A stretch of DNA of 64,000 nucleotides from an uncultured Shewanella sp. (GCF_947501225.1 NZ_CANMUW010000001.1:186001-250000), one strand, 5' to 3'; numbered from the stretch's first letter, positions 18,952 through 28,748 are shown. The notes: generated by a model not told the origin, from the sequence alone. Numbers and translations: made by a program.

Positions 18952-20004
18952 ATGATAATTAAACCTGTTGCAACTAATGTGATCACCGGCTTTCTCGGTG
19001 TCGGTAAGACCAGCTTAATAAAGCAACTTTTCCTCGGTAAACCAGCCGATGAAAAGTGGGCTGTGTTGATCAATGAGTTTGGCGAGGTAGGCATAGATGC
19101 CGCGTTACTGGGAGGCGGCGAGCACTGTGTCGAGATCCGTGAGGTTGCGGGAGGCTGTATGTGTTGCGCCGCAGGTGTCCCCATGCAGGTGGCGATAAAC
19201 CAGTTGATAGCGAAGGCTAAGCCGGATCGATTGCTGATAGAGCCAACGGGGCTCGGACATCCCAAAGAGGTGCTAAGGGTGCTCAGTGAACCTCACTATC
19301 AAAATGTTATCAGCCTCAAGTCGACAGTTTGTCTGGTCGACGCCAGAAAAATTGAAGATCCCCGCTACCGGGAGCATGAGATCTTCAATCAGCAACTTGA
19401 GGTCGCGGATATTGTGTTGGCGACTAAGTCTGACCTCTGTTCGGAGCAACACCTTGAACAGTTGCACGCTTTTCTCGAAGAGAAAAAGGTGGGTAGCGAG
19501 AGCGGTGATAAAGCCGTTATTCCTGTCTGTATGACTCAAGCTTCCGCGGGGGAGATATCCGGGTTACTTAGTCTGATGGGAAGGAAAGCCGCACCGCCGC
19601 TATCAGAAACGAGGGAAGCTCCGAGTATGCTCAGGCCTCAGGTATCGGATCTATTTTCTCTGGAGCCAGCAGTGGCCGGTGCAGAGTTTAATGAGCGGGG
19701 GCTGATAAAAAAGCTGAACGAGGGAGAGGGCTTTTATAGTTGTGGCTGGATATTTGACCCCGGCTACGAGTTCTCTTTCGATGAGGTCATTACCCTGGTG
19801 AGATCTTTGGATGTGGTCAGGCTGAAGGCAGCATTGATCACCGACGAGGGGATAGCCGGGCTTAATCTGGTCGATGGAGAGCTCAGTGTTGTCGAACTCG
19901 ATGATGTGATGGATTCAAGGATAGAGATTATTACTTTGGAATCAGTGGATAGTGAGGTTCTTGAGCGGCGTTTGTTGGCTATATCTAAGCGGTTAGGTTT
20001 TTGA
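18952..20004 (+). CDS. yeiR: YeiR-like CobW/G3E-family metal-binding GTPase
   Basis: A 350-residue G3E GTPase. Walker A is GFLGVGKTS (about residues 12-20), Walker B region IEPTGLGHPKEV, the G4 motif is TKSD, and the family metal motif CxCC is GGCMCC. The N-terminal half, including EKWAVLINEFGEVGIDAALL, resembles E. coli YeiR, a zinc-binding GTPase of this family. A C-terminal CobW_C-type domain follows from about residue 235. The likely role is metal (probably zinc) insertion or homeostasis in the cytoplasm. No Zur-like palindrome was recognised upstream. The ATG lacks a strong ribosome site. It lies 57 bp before a MATE transporter gene on the same strand and could share its transcript. Confidence 0.8.
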   Translation: MIIKPVATNVITGFLGVGKTSLIKQLFLGKPADEKWAVLINEFGEVGIDAALLGGGEHCVEIREVAGGCMCCAAGVPMQVAINQLIAKAKPDRLLIEPTGLGHPKEVLRVLSEPHYQNVISLKSTVCLVDARKIEDPRYREHEIFNQQLEVADIVLATKSDLCSEQHLEQLHAFLEEKKVGSESGDKAVIPVCMTQASAGEISGLLSLMGRKAAPPLSETREAPSMLRPQVSDLFSLEPAVAGAEFNERGLIKKLNEGEGFYSCGWIFDPGYEFSFDEVITLVRSLDVVRLKAALITDEGIAGLNLVDGELSVVELDDVMDSRIEIITLESVDSEVLERRLLAISKRLGF

Positions 20005-20061
20005 TATCTTGCTGACCTGATATTGATAAAAATAAGAATAATAAATTAACGGTGAGTCTGA

Positions 20062-21408
20062 ATGAGTGTAGATGTGGCCTCTCAAGATCTGGCCTTAGTG
20101 AATGAGCCGATCCATAAGTTATTTTGGCGCTATACCGTCCCCACCATAGCGTCGATGCTGGTGACGGGCATCTATGTGACAATCGATGGTATGTTTGTTG
20201 GCCATTATTTGGGGGAAACGGGTCTGGCCGGCATGATACTGGCCTATCCGATTGGCGCCGTTTTATACGCGGTCGGGGCCTTGCTCGGCATGGGTGGAGC
20301 GGCGCTTGTGTCAATAAACCTGGGGCAGGGGGAGGTCGCTAAGGCACGAAAAATACTCGGTAATACCTTCAGCTTATGCCTCATTAGCGGAACAGGATTT
20401 GCGCTGCTTGGCACCCTATACTCCCGGGAGCTTTTACAACTTCTCGGTGCCGAAGGTGAGATATTAGACAGTGCCTATGATTATCTCTTCTGGTATTTCG
20501 CTCTGGGTTATTTTCCCATTATTTCGATGGCATTCACAGCCCTGCTGCGAAATGATGGCAGGCCAGGTTTTGTCACCTATGTGCTTATCTTTGGCGGTTG
20601 CTTAAACGCGGTACTGGATTGGTTATTCATTGTGGTTTTCCCGTTCGGATTGGTCGGGGCCGCCATTGCGACGATGATCTCTCAGGCCATGACGGGTCTA
20701 CTCTGCTTACGCCACTTCTTTACCGACAACACTCGCTTGCGAATTAACTGGCAGCAGATGCTACTTAAGTTAGACCACTGCCTGAATATACTGCGAGTCG
20801 GTTTGCCCAGCTTCCTATTGAGTCTCTATCTGTCGATAGTGTTAACGCTTCATAATATGGCCTTTTTGTGGGTCGGTGCGCCGATCCATGTAGCGGCCTA
20901 TGGTGTCGTCAGTTATACCGAGGCGTTTTTCTACCTTATTTTTGAAGGTATCGCCTTCGGTACCCAACCTATCTTCAGCTTCAATGCGGGGGCAGGACGT
21001 TATGACAGGGTATTTAAAACCTTGAGAGTTGCATTCGGGATCACTTTGGTCACAGCCGTTATTGGTCTGTTGTTTATCTATATTAAACCTGAATGGATGG
21101 TCTATATCTTTGCCGGCGATAATCCTCAATTAACGCCCTACGCTATCGAAGGGATGCGGCTCTATTTCTGGGGCTTGCCGATGGAAGGCCTGTTGCTGGT
21201 CGGGGCGAGTTTTTTTCAGGCGATTAACTGCTCCAGAGAGGCCTCGATATTAACCGGAACGAAGCTTGTCTTAATCGCTTTGGTTATCTGCCTGTTTGCC
21301 TGGGCATTCGGTGTCAAGGGAGTATGGGTCTCCCTGGCATGTTGCAGTACTATTTTAGTTTGCTGGATGCTGTTTGCCCTGAAACGGGTATCGGCTCGTT
21401 TAAATTAG
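20062..21408 (+). CDS. MATE-family multidrug/cation efflux transporter
   Basis: A 448-residue inner-membrane protein with about twelve hydrophobic helices in two homologous halves, each opening with the pattern seen in MATE carriers. The first half has FWRYTVPTIASMLVTGIYVTIDGMFVG and GAALVSINLGQG. The second has GLPSFLLSLYLSIV with EGIAFGTQPIFSFNAGAG, a typical MATE signature. It would export organic cations or drugs using a Na+ or H+ gradient; the substrate is unknown. The sequence is closer to the MepA/DinF-like branches than to NorM. GGTGAG lies 7 nt before the ATG. Confidence 0.88.
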   Translation: MSVDVASQDLALVNEPIHKLFWRYTVPTIASMLVTGIYVTIDGMFVGHYLGETGLAGMILAYPIGAVLYAVGALLGMGGAALVSINLGQGEVAKARKILGNTFSLCLISGTGFALLGTLYSRELLQLLGAEGEILDSAYDYLFWYFALGYFPIISMAFTALLRNDGRPGFVTYVLIFGGCLNAVLDWLFIVVFPFGLVGAAIATMISQAMTGLLCLRHFFTDNTRLRINWQQMLLKLDHCLNILRVGLPSFLLSLYLSIVLTLHNMAFLWVGAPIHVAAYGVVSYTEAFFYLIFEGIAFGTQPIFSFNAGAGRYDRVFKTLRVAFGITLVTAVIGLLFIYIKPEWMVYIFAGDNPQLTPYAIEGMRLYFWGLPMEGLLLVGASFFQAINCSREASILTGTKLVLIALVICLFAWAFGVKGVWVSLACCSTILVCWMLFALKRVSARLN

Positions 21409-21548
21409 CTCGCTAATCCAGGTTGGGTCTGATAAATTCAATAGCTTACGAGGTGTAGAAGCTGATGTGACCGACAGGAAGGGTTACATCGTTTTTTATT
21501 TAATTATGTTTACCCAGCCAGAACAGGTATGAATAAATAGGGACATTT

Positions 21549-22649
21549 ATGAGATCATCGCTCCGCTTTCGCCAACGGCTTGCAGCCATCAGTATCAGTG
21601 CTCTTTTGATGAGCAGTTTCACTGCTTTTGCCTCGGATTTTTCTCAAAGCTATGCGGCCTACAAACAAGCCATAGCTGAGAAAAACAGTGAGCAGATACT
21701 CAAATATGCCAAGCAGGCTTATGAGTTGGGGGGTGTTCAGTTTGGGGCCAACAGTTTAGATACGGTCAATCTGGCGTTAAACTATGCCAGTGCACTCCAA
21801 GGGCTGGAAAAGGTAGAGAAAGGCAAGATTGAGCAGGCTAATTCCCTCTACCTGTTGGCACTTGAACGCTATCAATCAAAGTTTGGTGATCAAGCTCTCG
21901 AGGTGTTAGATCCCCTAATTGGTGCGGCGCAAACGAGTTCAGAGCCTAAAACGGCCAAATCGCTGTTTGAAGATGCTATCGATATCTCCTCCGATGCGGA
22001 CAATCCGATACTATATGCCGATACCCTGAGCGCTGCATTTGCTACCCTTTCCAAAACTCCGCTCTATAACAGAAAAATTCGTAATTATGCACTGGAAGCG
22101 TATGAGATCTATAAAGAGGAGTTGCCGCAAGACTCACTTACCCGGGTGAAGGCGGCCTTTATAGCGGGATCGATTCACTTCGTCGAGAAGAAGAATAGCC
22201 GAGCCATTCCCCTGCTCAATGAGGTGGTACAGCAGTTCTCCGTGCTCGATTATACTCACCCTTACGAGCTGAAGGCTCACGCCTACCTTGTCGAGCTTTA
22301 CGAGCGTGAGGGCGAAAGCGATAAGTCTACTAAACACTGCATCGCCATCGGCAGCATGCGGCCCTGGCTGGATGATCAGGAGCAAGTGCCGCTGTATCGC
22401 CAGCATCCCAAATATCCGGTCTCCTATGCTAAGCGAGGCAAGGAGGGATGGGCCGAAGTGTCATTTATCGTCGATGAGTCCGGCTTCGTGAGAGAACCAA
22501 AGTTAATCGATTCAGAGGGCGGTGATAAATTTAGCGATGCGACGATCGATGCGTTGAAACAGTGGCGTTATGCACCTAAGTTTGTCGATGGTGTACCCGT
22601 TGCGGCAGAGTCTAGCGTCATGCTTGAGTTTACTGTCGAGCGAAGGTAA
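21549..22649 (+). CDS. Exported TonB-C-domain protein with helical repeats
   Basis: A 366-residue protein with a signal peptide (hydrophobic ISALLMSSFTAFA, cleavage near residue 28). A long alpha-helical region with TPR-like spacing fills about residues 30-270. A C-terminal TonB-type domain (about 290-365) follows, recognised from GWAEVSFIVDESGFV and DATIDALKQWRYAPKFVDG. True TonB has an N-terminal membrane anchor and a Pro-rich linker; both are missing. It is therefore probably a periplasmic accessory protein rather than an energy transducer. No ExbB/ExbD genes adjoin. It has its own terminator immediately downstream. Confidence 0.8.
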   Translation: MRSSLRFRQRLAAISISALLMSSFTAFASDFSQSYAAYKQAIAEKNSEQILKYAKQAYELGGVQFGANSLDTVNLALNYASALQGLEKVEKGKIEQANSLYLLALERYQSKFGDQALEVLDPLIGAAQTSSEPKTAKSLFEDAIDISSDADNPILYADTLSAAFATLSKTPLYNRKIRNYALEAYEIYKEELPQDSLTRVKAAFIAGSIHFVEKKNSRAIPLLNEVVQQFSVLDYTHPYELKAHAYLVELYEREGESDKSTKHCIAIGSMRPWLDDQEQVPLYRQHPKYPVSYAKRGKEGWAEVSFIVDESGFVREPKLIDSEGGDKFSDATIDALKQWRYAPKFVDGVPVAAESSVMLEFTVERR

Positions 22650-22674
22650 TGCTTGTCCCCTATCCAGGGGGAAG

Positions 22675-22701
22675 AAAAGCCGCTAAGTTAGCGGCTTTTT
22701 T
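22675..22701. terminator. Intrinsic terminator between convergent genes
   Basis: AAAAGCCGC pairs with GCGGCTTTT around a 7-nt loop, followed by T6 on the plus strand. It ends the TonB-C gene and can also stop nadK transcription from the other side. Confidence 0.85.
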
Positions 22702-22733
22702 AGTTGTGAAATCATCGCCCGATGAGTATTAGT

Positions 22734-23657
22734 TTAAAACAGCTTACTTCCCCAACCCAGCTTACTTCTTAATACGTGGAAGTAGTTATGTCCTTTGGGA
22801 TGGATAAGCCTGAGGCGTTCATGACTTCGTTTAACGATGATCTCATCGCCCGGCAGTACCGACAGGGTGACATGCCCGTCACAACTGACCTCCAGGTTAT
22901 CGCCGTTGTCCGGTGATACCACCATCTTTATGGTGCTGCAGGCATCAACCACGATTGGACGACAGGAGAGGGTGTGAGGAAACATGGGAACCAGAATGAG
23001 CGCTTCGAGATTTGGGGTCAAGATGGCGCCGCCTGCCGACAGTGAGTAGGCAGTAGAGCCCGTAGGCGTCGACACTATCATACCGTCGGCGCGTTGACTG
23101 TACATGAAGTTATCGTCGATATAGACCTCAAACTCGATCATGTGAGCCACTTTACCCGGATGCAGTACTGCTTCATTGACGGCGGTATTGCTCGACTTTA
23201 TATTGCCATGACGGTGTACTTCTGCCTCGAGAAGGAAGCGGTGTTCAGTTTCGAATTTACCATCGAGCACATCGCCTAAGGCTGCTTCGAAAGAATCCGG
23301 TGGCAGATCGGTCAGGAAACCAAGGTTACCGCGGTTGACGCCGATAACGCCGATATCGAACCTGGCAAGAACACGTGCAGCACCCAGCATATTGCCATCA
23401 CCGCCGACGACGATGGCGAGATCGCACCTGTCCCCCAGTTCGAGCAGGTCTACCGAGATAGCCTGGGAGCCGATATCGGCAGCGACTCGCTCTTCAACCA
23501 GAATGTCAAAACCTTGCATCGTTAACCAGTGATGCAAACGTTTTAGGGTAAGGTTTGTGCCATGGTGATTAGGTTTACCAATCAGGCCAATAGATTGAAA
23601 CGTTTTAGGCATATTTATCTTAGTGCTAGGGCTTGAAACCTTGAATGTGATCCCCAT
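22734..23657 (-). CDS. nadK: NAD kinase
   Basis: A 307-residue cytoplasmic enzyme that phosphorylates NAD+ to NADP+ with ATP. The hallmark GGDGN is present ([19 protein letters not shown]), as are [12 protein letters not shown], the NTAVNE motif and the [14 protein letters not shown] loop. The start at 23657 is preferred because GAGG lies 6 nt upstream and the length matches what I recall for Shewanella NadK. The ATG at 23612 is closer to the E. coli start and remains possible. The gene is divergent from grpE, and the heat-shock promoter of grpE lies inside its first codons. Confidence 0.95.
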   Translation of the reverse strand: MGITFKVSSPSTKINMPKTFQSIGLIGKPNHHGTNLTLKRLHHWLTMQGFDILVEERVAADIGSQAISVDLLELGDRCDLAIVVGGDGNMLGAARVLARFDIGVIGVNRGNLGFLTDLPPDSFEAALGDVLDGKFETEHRFLLEAEVHRHGNIKSSNTAVNEAVLHPGKVAHMIEFEVYIDDNFMYSQRADGMIVSTPTGSTAYSLSAGGAILTPNLEALILVPMFPHTLSCRPIVVDACSTIKMVVSPDNGDNLEVSCDGHVTLSVLPGDEIIVKRSHERLRLIHPKGHNYFHVLRSKLGWGSKLF

Positions 23658-23659
23658 AT
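23632..23659 (+). promoter_or_regulatory. Sigma-32 (RpoH) heat-shock promoter of grpE
   Basis: CTTGAAA (23632-23638), a 13-nt spacer and CCCCATAT (23652-23659) match the RpoH consensus almost perfectly. It lies 47-74 bp before the grpE ATG and overlaps the first nine codons of the divergent nadK. Confidence 0.88.
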
Positions 23660-23705
23660 TATCCTCAGAGCACGCAGAAACAAAGTATTTTTAGCTGGAG
23701 TTAGA

Positions 23706-24335
23706 ATGAGCAACGAGTCAAGTAAAGCGAAAGAGAACCAAGTAGATGAAGCTGTTGAGGCTGAGATCATTGCTGAGAATGAGAGCGAAGCCGGTAACGA
23801 TGAAGCCAGTTTAATGGATGAACTTACTCAGGCAAACTTTCGTATTGAAGAGCTGGAGCAGGCACTTGAAGCTGCTAACGCTAAAGTTGATGAGCAGAAA
23901 GATTCAGTTATCAGAGCCGCTGCGGAAGTTGATAATATTCGTCGACGCGCCGCTATCGATGTCGAGAAAGCCCATAAGTTTGCTCTGGAAAAGTTCGCCA
24001 ATGAACTTTTACCTGTGATCGACAACATGGAGCGTGCGCTTCAGGGAACCGATGCCGAAGATGAGGCCACAAAGGCGGTTTACGAAGGTGTCGAGTTAAC
24101 GCTGAAGAGTTTTGTCTCTACAGTTGAAAAGTTTGGTCTGACCGTCGTTAACCCACAAGGCGAACCATTTAATCCAGAGCACCATCAGGCGATTGGTATG
24201 CAACCAAGCCCGGATTTCCCGGCTAACACGGTAATGATGGTTATGCAGAAGGGTTATATCCTTAACGATCGTCTGCTGCGTCCGGCTATGGTTATGGTTT
24301 CTCAAGGCGGAGCCGGTGTCGATACACAGGCTTAA
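23706..24335 (+). CDS. grpE: Co-chaperone GrpE (DnaK nucleotide exchange factor)
   Basis: A 209-residue protein that releases ADP from DnaK in the heat-shock chaperone cycle. An acidic disordered N-terminus (to about residue 35) is followed by a long coiled coil containing [38 protein letters not shown] beta domain at the C-terminus has [11 protein letters not shown] and [23 protein letters not shown] lies 5 nt before the ATG. dnaK and dnaJ are not adjacent; grpE next to nadK is the arrangement expected in this group. A strong terminator follows. Confidence 0.97.
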   Translation: MSNESSKAKENQVDEAVEAEIIAENESEAGNDEASLMDELTQANFRIEELEQALEAANAKVDEQKDSVIRAAAEVDNIRRRAAIDVEKAHKFALEKFANELLPVIDNMERALQGTDAEDEATKAVYEGVELTLKSFVSTVEKFGLTVVNPQGEPFNPEHHQAIGMQPSPDFPANTVMMVMQKGYILNDRLLRPAMVMVSQGGAGVDTQA

Positions 24336-24396
24336 CTTTTATCTGGGCCGACTCTTTTCGGGAGACGGCTTAGATTGAACATCAAGAGATGGATAT

Positions 24397-24426
24397 AAAA
24401 AAGGACTGCGATGCAGTCCTTTTTTA
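24397..24426. terminator. Intrinsic terminator after grpE
   Basis: GGACTGC-gat-GCAGTCC stem flanked by A6 and T6, so it can work in both directions. It ends grpE; dxs converges on it from the minus strand. Confidence 0.88.
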
Positions 24427-24530
24427 TACATGGATGTATTTATCCCCGGTGGCCATGGAAGGCCAAAGAGTGGGGTTTATACATGGAATTCACTTATTAA
24501 CAGCTATCCCCGGTGGCTTTTGAAGCCTAT
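24422..24530. repeat. Imperfect direct repeat with GGA-loop hairpins
   Basis: Two diverged copies of a unit share TTTATACATGGA and TATCCCCGGTGGC (first from 24422, second from 24470; the second has an insertion). The first opens with the hairpin ATACA-TGGA-TGTAT (24426-24439). Each copy then has a small stem, GGCC/GGCC or GGCTT/AAGCC. It lies between the grpE and dxs 3' ends, with its tail overlapping the dxs stop. It resembles hairpins at 41.6 and 42.8 kb. Confidence 0.55.
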
Positions 24531-26392
24531 CCCAGATAGACCTCAATTTGCTCTTGAATTCCGGCGGCATCGAGTCCCAGCTCGGCCAGGATCTCTGCCG
24601 ATGAGCCATGCTTAATAAACTCATCCGGTAGACCAATCTGTAGTACCGGCATTGGCAGTTTCAGCTGTTGCAGCAGTTCTAGTACTCCGGAGCCGGCACC
24701 ACCCATGATGGCATTCTCTTCAACCGTGACCAGCACGTCATGGGAATCGGCAAGTTCTTTGACCAGCTCTTCATCCAGAGGTTTCACGAAACGCATGTCG
24801 GCAACTGTCGCATCGAGAGACTCGGCGGCGGTTAAGACACCGGCAAGTAGGGTGCCGAAGTTCAGAATCGCCACCTTCTTACCCTGTCGCCTGATTAGAC
24901 CTTTACCTATGGGCAGGGCTTGCATCTCCTCTACCTGAGGCTCGCCTGTTGCACAACCTCTCGGGTAACGCACAGCAGTAGGGCCTTCTCTATAGCAATA
25001 GCCGGTATAGAGCATTTGACGACACTCGTTCTCATCCGACGGTGCCATGATCACCATGTTTGGTACGGTGCGCATAAAGCTCAGATCGAAAGCCCCCTGG
25101 TGTGTCGGGCCGTCGGCACCAACAATGCCACCTCTGTCGATGGCAAACAGCACAGGTAACTTCTGCAGTGCTACATCGTGAATAAGCTGATCGTACCCAC
25201 GCTGCAGGAAGGTCGAGTAGATAGCCACAACCGGCTTTAGCCCCTCACAGGCGAAACCGGCCCCTAAGGTTACGGCATGCTGCTCGGCAATGGCGGCATC
25301 GAAATACTGCTTAGGAAAACGCTGTGAGAACTCAACCATTCCCGAACCTTCGCGCATCGCCGGTGTGATACCCAGTACCTTGTCATCATTCTGGGCCACG
25401 TCACAAAGCCACTTACCGAAGACCTGTGAAAAGGTTGGGTTAGCAGGTTTTGAAGCGGGTTTTTCGAAGGTCGAGGGATCAAATTTAGGAACGGCGTGCC
25501 ATCCGATAGGATCTTTTTCGGCCGGTTCATAACCACGACCTTTCTTGGTCATGATATGTAAAATCTGTGGACCCGATAGGTTGCGCATGTTGCGCATGGT
25601 GTCGACGAGTGCATCGACATCATGACCATCGATGGGGCCGATGTAGTTGAAGCCCAGCTCCTCAAACATAGTACCGGGAACCACCATCCCCTTCAGGTGC
25701 TCCTCGGTACGTTTGGCCATCTCCTTGATCACCGGCATCCCTTTAAGCACCTTCTTACTGCTTTCACGAATCGTCGTATAGAAACGACCCGACATAAGTT
25801 GAGCCAGGTGATTGTTCAGTGCCCCGACATTCTCCGAGATAGACATCTCGTTGTCGTTGAGTACGACCAACATATCATTATGCAGATCGCCGGCGTGATT
25901 CATCGCCTCAAATACCATACCGCCGGTCATGGCGCCATCGCCGATAACCGAGACCACTTTGCGGCCCGCCTGCTCTTTCTCTGCGGCAACGGCCATTGCC
26001 AGTGCGGCGCTGATAGAGGTGCCCGAGTGTCCGACACTGAAGGTGTCGTACTCACTCTCTTCGCGCCATGGGAACGGATGTACTCCGCCCTTTTGGCGAA
26101 TGGTGTGCATCTTATCGCGGCGACCCGTGAGTATCTTATGGGGGTAGGCTTGATGACCAACATCCCAGATCAAGCGATCGAAAGGGGTATTATAGACATA
26201 GTGAAGCGCCACAGTCAGCTCGACAGTACCCAGACCGGAAGCGAAGTGACCACTAGATTTACCCACAGATTTCAAGAGGAAACCTCTAAGCTCATCCGCC
26301 AACTGAGGCAGCAGTGCTTGAGGGAGCTGTCTTAGCTCATCCGGGGTATTAGCCTGTGCCAGCACAGGGTATTGAGAAATATCCAAACTCAT
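24527..26392 (-). CDS. dxs: 1-deoxy-D-xylulose-5-phosphate synthase
   Basis: A 621-residue thiamine-diphosphate enzyme that condenses pyruvate and glyceraldehyde-3-phosphate, the first step of the MEP isoprenoid pathway. The TPP-binding motif runs from GDGAMTGG to LNDNEMS. Transketolase features include [15 protein letters not shown] and [12 protein letters not shown]. In the second half come [13 protein letters not shown] with the conserved Glu, and [21 protein letters not shown]. Length is the usual one. It is the last gene of xseB-ispA-dxs, 20 bp after ispA, as in E. coli. Confidence 0.98.
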   Translation of the reverse strand: MSLDISQYPVLAQANTPDELRQLPQALLPQLADELRGFLLKSVGKSSGHFASGLGTVELTVALHYVYNTPFDRLIWDVGHQAYPHKILTGRRDKMHTIRQKGGVHPFPWREESEYDTFSVGHSGTSISAALAMAVAAEKEQAGRKVVSVIGDGAMTGGMVFEAMNHAGDLHNDMLVVLNDNEMSISENVGALNNHLAQLMSGRFYTTIRESSKKVLKGMPVIKEMAKRTEEHLKGMVVPGTMFEELGFNYIGPIDGHDVDALVDTMRNMRNLSGPQILHIMTKKGRGYEPAEKDPIGWHAVPKFDPSTFEKPASKPANPTFSQVFGKWLCDVAQNDDKVLGITPAMREGSGMVEFSQRFPKQYFDAAIAEQHAVTLGAGFACEGLKPVVAIYSTFLQRGYDQLIHDVALQKLPVLFAIDRGGIVGADGPTHQGAFDLSFMRTVPNMVIMAPSDENECRQMLYTGYCYREGPTAVRYPRGCATGEPQVEEMQALPIGKGLIRRQGKKVAILNFGTLLAGVLTAAESLDATVADMRFVKPLDEELVKELADSHDVLVTVEENAIMGGAGSGVLELLQQLKLPMPVLQIGLPDEFIKHGSSAEILAELGLDAAGIQEQIEVYLG

Positions 26393-26412
26393 CGAGATAA
26401 CTTGTCTCTTTA

Positions 26413-27294
26413 TTATACTCTTCGCTCAATGATAAAACGGGCGAATTCGGCAATTAGCTGACTATTGTAAGGTAATTTGGTCAGCGCTGATAGAGCATCT
26501 TCAATCAAACCTTGTGCTGTGGCTTGTGCTCCCTCTAAACCCAACAGTCTGGGGTAGGTGCTCTTGTTGGAGTCACAATCGGAACCCTGGGGCTTACCCA
26601 GCTCTTCGGTACTGGCGATGATATCCAGTACATCGTCCTGTACCTGAAATGCCAGCCCTATGGCGTCGGCAAAATCCATTAGCAGGGCTTGCTCTTCGTC
26701 GCTGACCTGAGCCGCTATCATCGGCAACTCGACGGCGCAGCGGATCAGGGCTCCGGTTTTTAATTTATGTAGTCTGGTCAGAGTCTCGAGATCGATCTGC
26801 TTGTCTGTTGCATTGAGATCCATCGCCTGGCCGCCACACATCCCCGAATATCCTGATGCCCGGGCCAGCGCCTTAACCATGGCGAGGTTTTGGCTCGGCG
26901 CGATCCCCTCTACGGGTTCACAGATGATCTCGAAGGCGAGCGCTTGCAGGGCGTCACCCGCTAAGATGGCCGTCGCTTCGTCGAATGCGATATGCACTGT
27001 AGGCTGGCCGCGTCGCAGGTCGTCATCATCCATGGCAGGCAGGTCATCATGAATCAGAGAATAGGCGTGAACGCACTCGATAGCTGCCGCACATGCGTCC
27101 AGTTTTTCCGGTGCGACATTGAGCATCTCACCGATGGCATAAACTAAAAATGGTCGAATTCGCTTACCACCAATCAGAGCGCCATGCTTCATCGCCGACA
27201 GGAGTTTCTGATCTGTGATAGCTTGAGCATCGATAACCTGTTTGAGCTGGTTGTCGACACGTTGCTGATATTGAGTGATGGCTCTGGCTAGCAA
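26413..27294 (-). CDS. ispA: Farnesyl diphosphate synthase (geranyltranstransferase)
   Basis: A 293-residue all-alpha prenyltransferase that makes farnesyl diphosphate from IPP and DMAPP/GPP. The two Asp-rich Mg2+ motifs are [17 protein letters not shown] (near residue 85) and FQVQDDVLD (near 215); [11 protein letters not shown] binds IPP. The start is TTG at 27294, immediately after the xseB stop, with GAGGG about 7 nt upstream. The next in-frame ATG is past residue 30 and would cut conserved sequence, so a coupled TTG start is favoured. Middle gene of the xseB-ispA-dxs operon. Confidence 0.96.
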   Translation of the reverse strand: MLARAITQYQQRVDNQLKQVIDAQAITDQKLLSAMKHGALIGGKRIRPFLVYAIGEMLNVAPEKLDACAAAIECVHAYSLIHDDLPAMDDDDLRRGQPTVHIAFDEATAILAGDALQALAFEIICEPVEGIAPSQNLAMVKALARASGYSGMCGGQAMDLNATDKQIDLETLTRLHKLKTGALIRCAVELPMIAAQVSDEEQALLMDFADAIGLAFQVQDDVLDIIASTEELGKPQGSDCDSNKSTYPRLLGLEGAQATAQGLIEDALSALTKLPYNSQLIAEFARFIIERRV

Positions 27295-27534
27295 TTATTC
27301 GCCCTCGGTAGCATAGGTCGTTAATGAGGCATCTTCATCCTCTTGTAACAAGATGGCGACCTTCTGTTGAGCTTGTTCGAGTTTACCTTGGCTGTTACGC
27401 ACAAGTTTGATACCACGTTCGAACTGTTTGAGTGCATCGTCGAGGGATACGTCGCCTTGTTCAAGATCAGAAACAATACGTTCGAGTTCACAGAGGGATT
27501 CTTCAAAAGTGAGGTTTTCAGGTTTTTTAGCCAC
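27295..27534 (-). CDS. xseB: Exodeoxyribonuclease VII small subunit
   Basis: A 79-residue helical subunit that binds XseA to form exonuclease VII, which degrades single-stranded DNA. The conserved core is LTFEESLCELERIVSDLEQGDVSLDDALKQFERG. GTG at 27534 is chosen as start: AGGGAA lies about 8 nt upstream and the product then begins like E. coli XseB. An upstream TTG would add 30 unconserved residues. Its stop codon abuts the ispA start. The unit has no obvious conserved promoter; the 442-bp divergent spacer to pomA carries the pomA signals. Confidence 0.93.
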   Translation of the reverse strand: MAKKPENLTFEESLCELERIVSDLEQGDVSLDDALKQFERGIKLVRNSQGKLEQAQQKVAILLQEDEDASLTTYATEGE

Positions 27535-27664
27535 GGTAACGTTCCCTAGAAAATAGCGTGTGACAAGGTATCTCAGGCAGCGACTAGCGTCAAATCGGGC
27601 TGCTGTATATTTGTGCAATAGCACGCTTTATAGAGGTTTTTTTATAAAAAATTGAATTTGTAGC

Positions 27665-27691
27665 TAAACTTGCGTGTAAGCTGTCCGATAA
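27665..27691 (+). promoter_or_regulatory. FliA (sigma-28)-type flagellar promoter upstream of pomAB
   Basis: TAAACTTG, an 11-nt spacer and TCCGATAA compare with the consensus TAAAGTTT-N11-GCCGATAA (6 of 8 and 7 of 8). It lies 286 bp before the pomA start, implying a long leader. A second hairpin (CGGGA/TCCCG, 27780-27797) sits within that leader. Confidence 0.55.
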
Positions 27692-27928
27692 TTGAAAGTA
27701 AGGCTTTTTTTTCTTTGGGTGATTATTGAACGCTGCTCTTTGGTATCGCTTCGATCTTTTAATCATTTAGCTCAGTTACTGCGGGATAGCATGTCCCGTT
27801 ATTTTGATGATTATATTAAGGATAATTATCTAATATACTGAGATTAGAGTTAAAGTTAGGTATATTAAACCTATGAACACTCTGTGTGATATGGCGCTCT
27901 AAGGCCAGATTAATAAATACAACTTCAT

Positions 27929-27958
27929 ACCGATCGGATGACCCCATCCGGAATCGGT
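27929..27958 (+). promoter_or_regulatory. Stem-loop in the pomA 5' leader next to the ribosome site
   Basis: ACCGAT pairs with ATCGGT and, inside, GGATG with CATCC, leaving an ACCC loop. It ends 7 nt before the AAGGAG of pomA, so it may modulate translation or mRNA stability. Confidence 0.45.
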
Positions 27959-27976
27959 TTCATTTAAGGAGCAGTT

Positions 27977-28744
27977 GTGGATTTAGCAACCCTGATAGGA
28001 CTCATTGGCGCATTTGGATTCGTCATCATGGCGATGGTGAGTAGTGGTGGCATTGCTATTTTTGTCGACGTCCCTTCGGTGCTGATTGTAATGTGTGGTT
28101 CTCTGTTCGTCGTCATGATGAAGTTCAATCTTAAGCAGTTTCTTGGCGCAATAAAAATTGCCGCCAAAGCATTTATGTTCAAAATAGATAAGCCCGATGC
28201 CTTGATCGAACAGTCCGTAACCATGGCCGATGCCGCGCGTAAAGGGGGCTTCCTGGCTCTGGAGGAGGCGGAGATCAACAACAGCTTCATGCAAAAAGCG
28301 GTCGATATGCTGGTCGATGGCCATGACGGCGATGTGGTGCGTGATGCGCTTGAGAAAGATATCTCTCTTACCGAAGAGCGACATAAGCTCGGGGTGAGCA
28401 TCTTTCAGGCTCTTGGCGATGTCGCTCCGGCTATGGGAATGATCGGTACCCTTATCGGACTGGTTGCCATGTTATCGAATATGGATGACCCGAAATCTAT
28501 CGGGCCGGCGATGGCCGTAGCCCTGTTAACGACTCTTTATGGTGCCATCATAGCGAATATGGTTGCCTTGCCTATTGCAGGTAAGCTGGAGCTGCGAATG
28601 AATGAGGAGATGTTGAACCGTAACCTTATCTTGGATGCGGTGCTGGCTATTCAGGATGGCCAGAACCCACGTGTGATTGAGGGGTTCCTGAAGAACTACC
28701 TTTCAGAGAAGCAGCGAGAAATAGACACGACGGACGGGGAATAA
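27977..28744 (+). CDS. pomA: Flagellar motor stator protein PomA/MotA (sodium type)
   Basis: A 255-residue membrane protein with four helices and a large cytoplasmic loop. It follows Vibrio PomA closely: start MDLATLIGLIGAFGFVIMAMV, loop MADAARKGGFLALEEAEINN, and the conserved APAMGMIGTLIGLVAML and GPAMAVALLTTLYGAI in helices 3-4. With PomB it forms the Na+ channel that turns the flagellum. Start is GTG at 27977 with a perfect AAGGAG 5 nt upstream. pomB follows after 4 bp, so the two are translationally coupled. A FliA-type promoter lies upstream. Confidence 0.95.
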   Translation: MDLATLIGLIGAFGFVIMAMVSSGGIAIFVDVPSVLIVMCGSLFVVMMKFNLKQFLGAIKIAAKAFMFKIDKPDALIEQSVTMADAARKGGFLALEEAEINNSFMQKAVDMLVDGHDGDVVRDALEKDISLTEERHKLGVSIFQALGDVAPAMGMIGTLIGLVAMLSNMDDPKSIGPAMAVALLTTLYGAIIANMVALPIAGKLELRMNEEMLNRNLILDAVLAIQDGQNPRVIEGFLKNYLSEKQREIDTTDGE

Positions 28745-28748
28745 CCCC

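Noticed and set aside
21549..22649. TonB energy transducer
   Set aside because: Only the C-terminal TonB fold is present; it has a cleavable signal peptide, no anchor helix and no Pro-rich linker, and exbB/exbD are absent.
25622..26335. A 237-codon open frame antisense to dxs
   Set aside because: Shadow frame of a highly conserved gene; no start signals or protein family.
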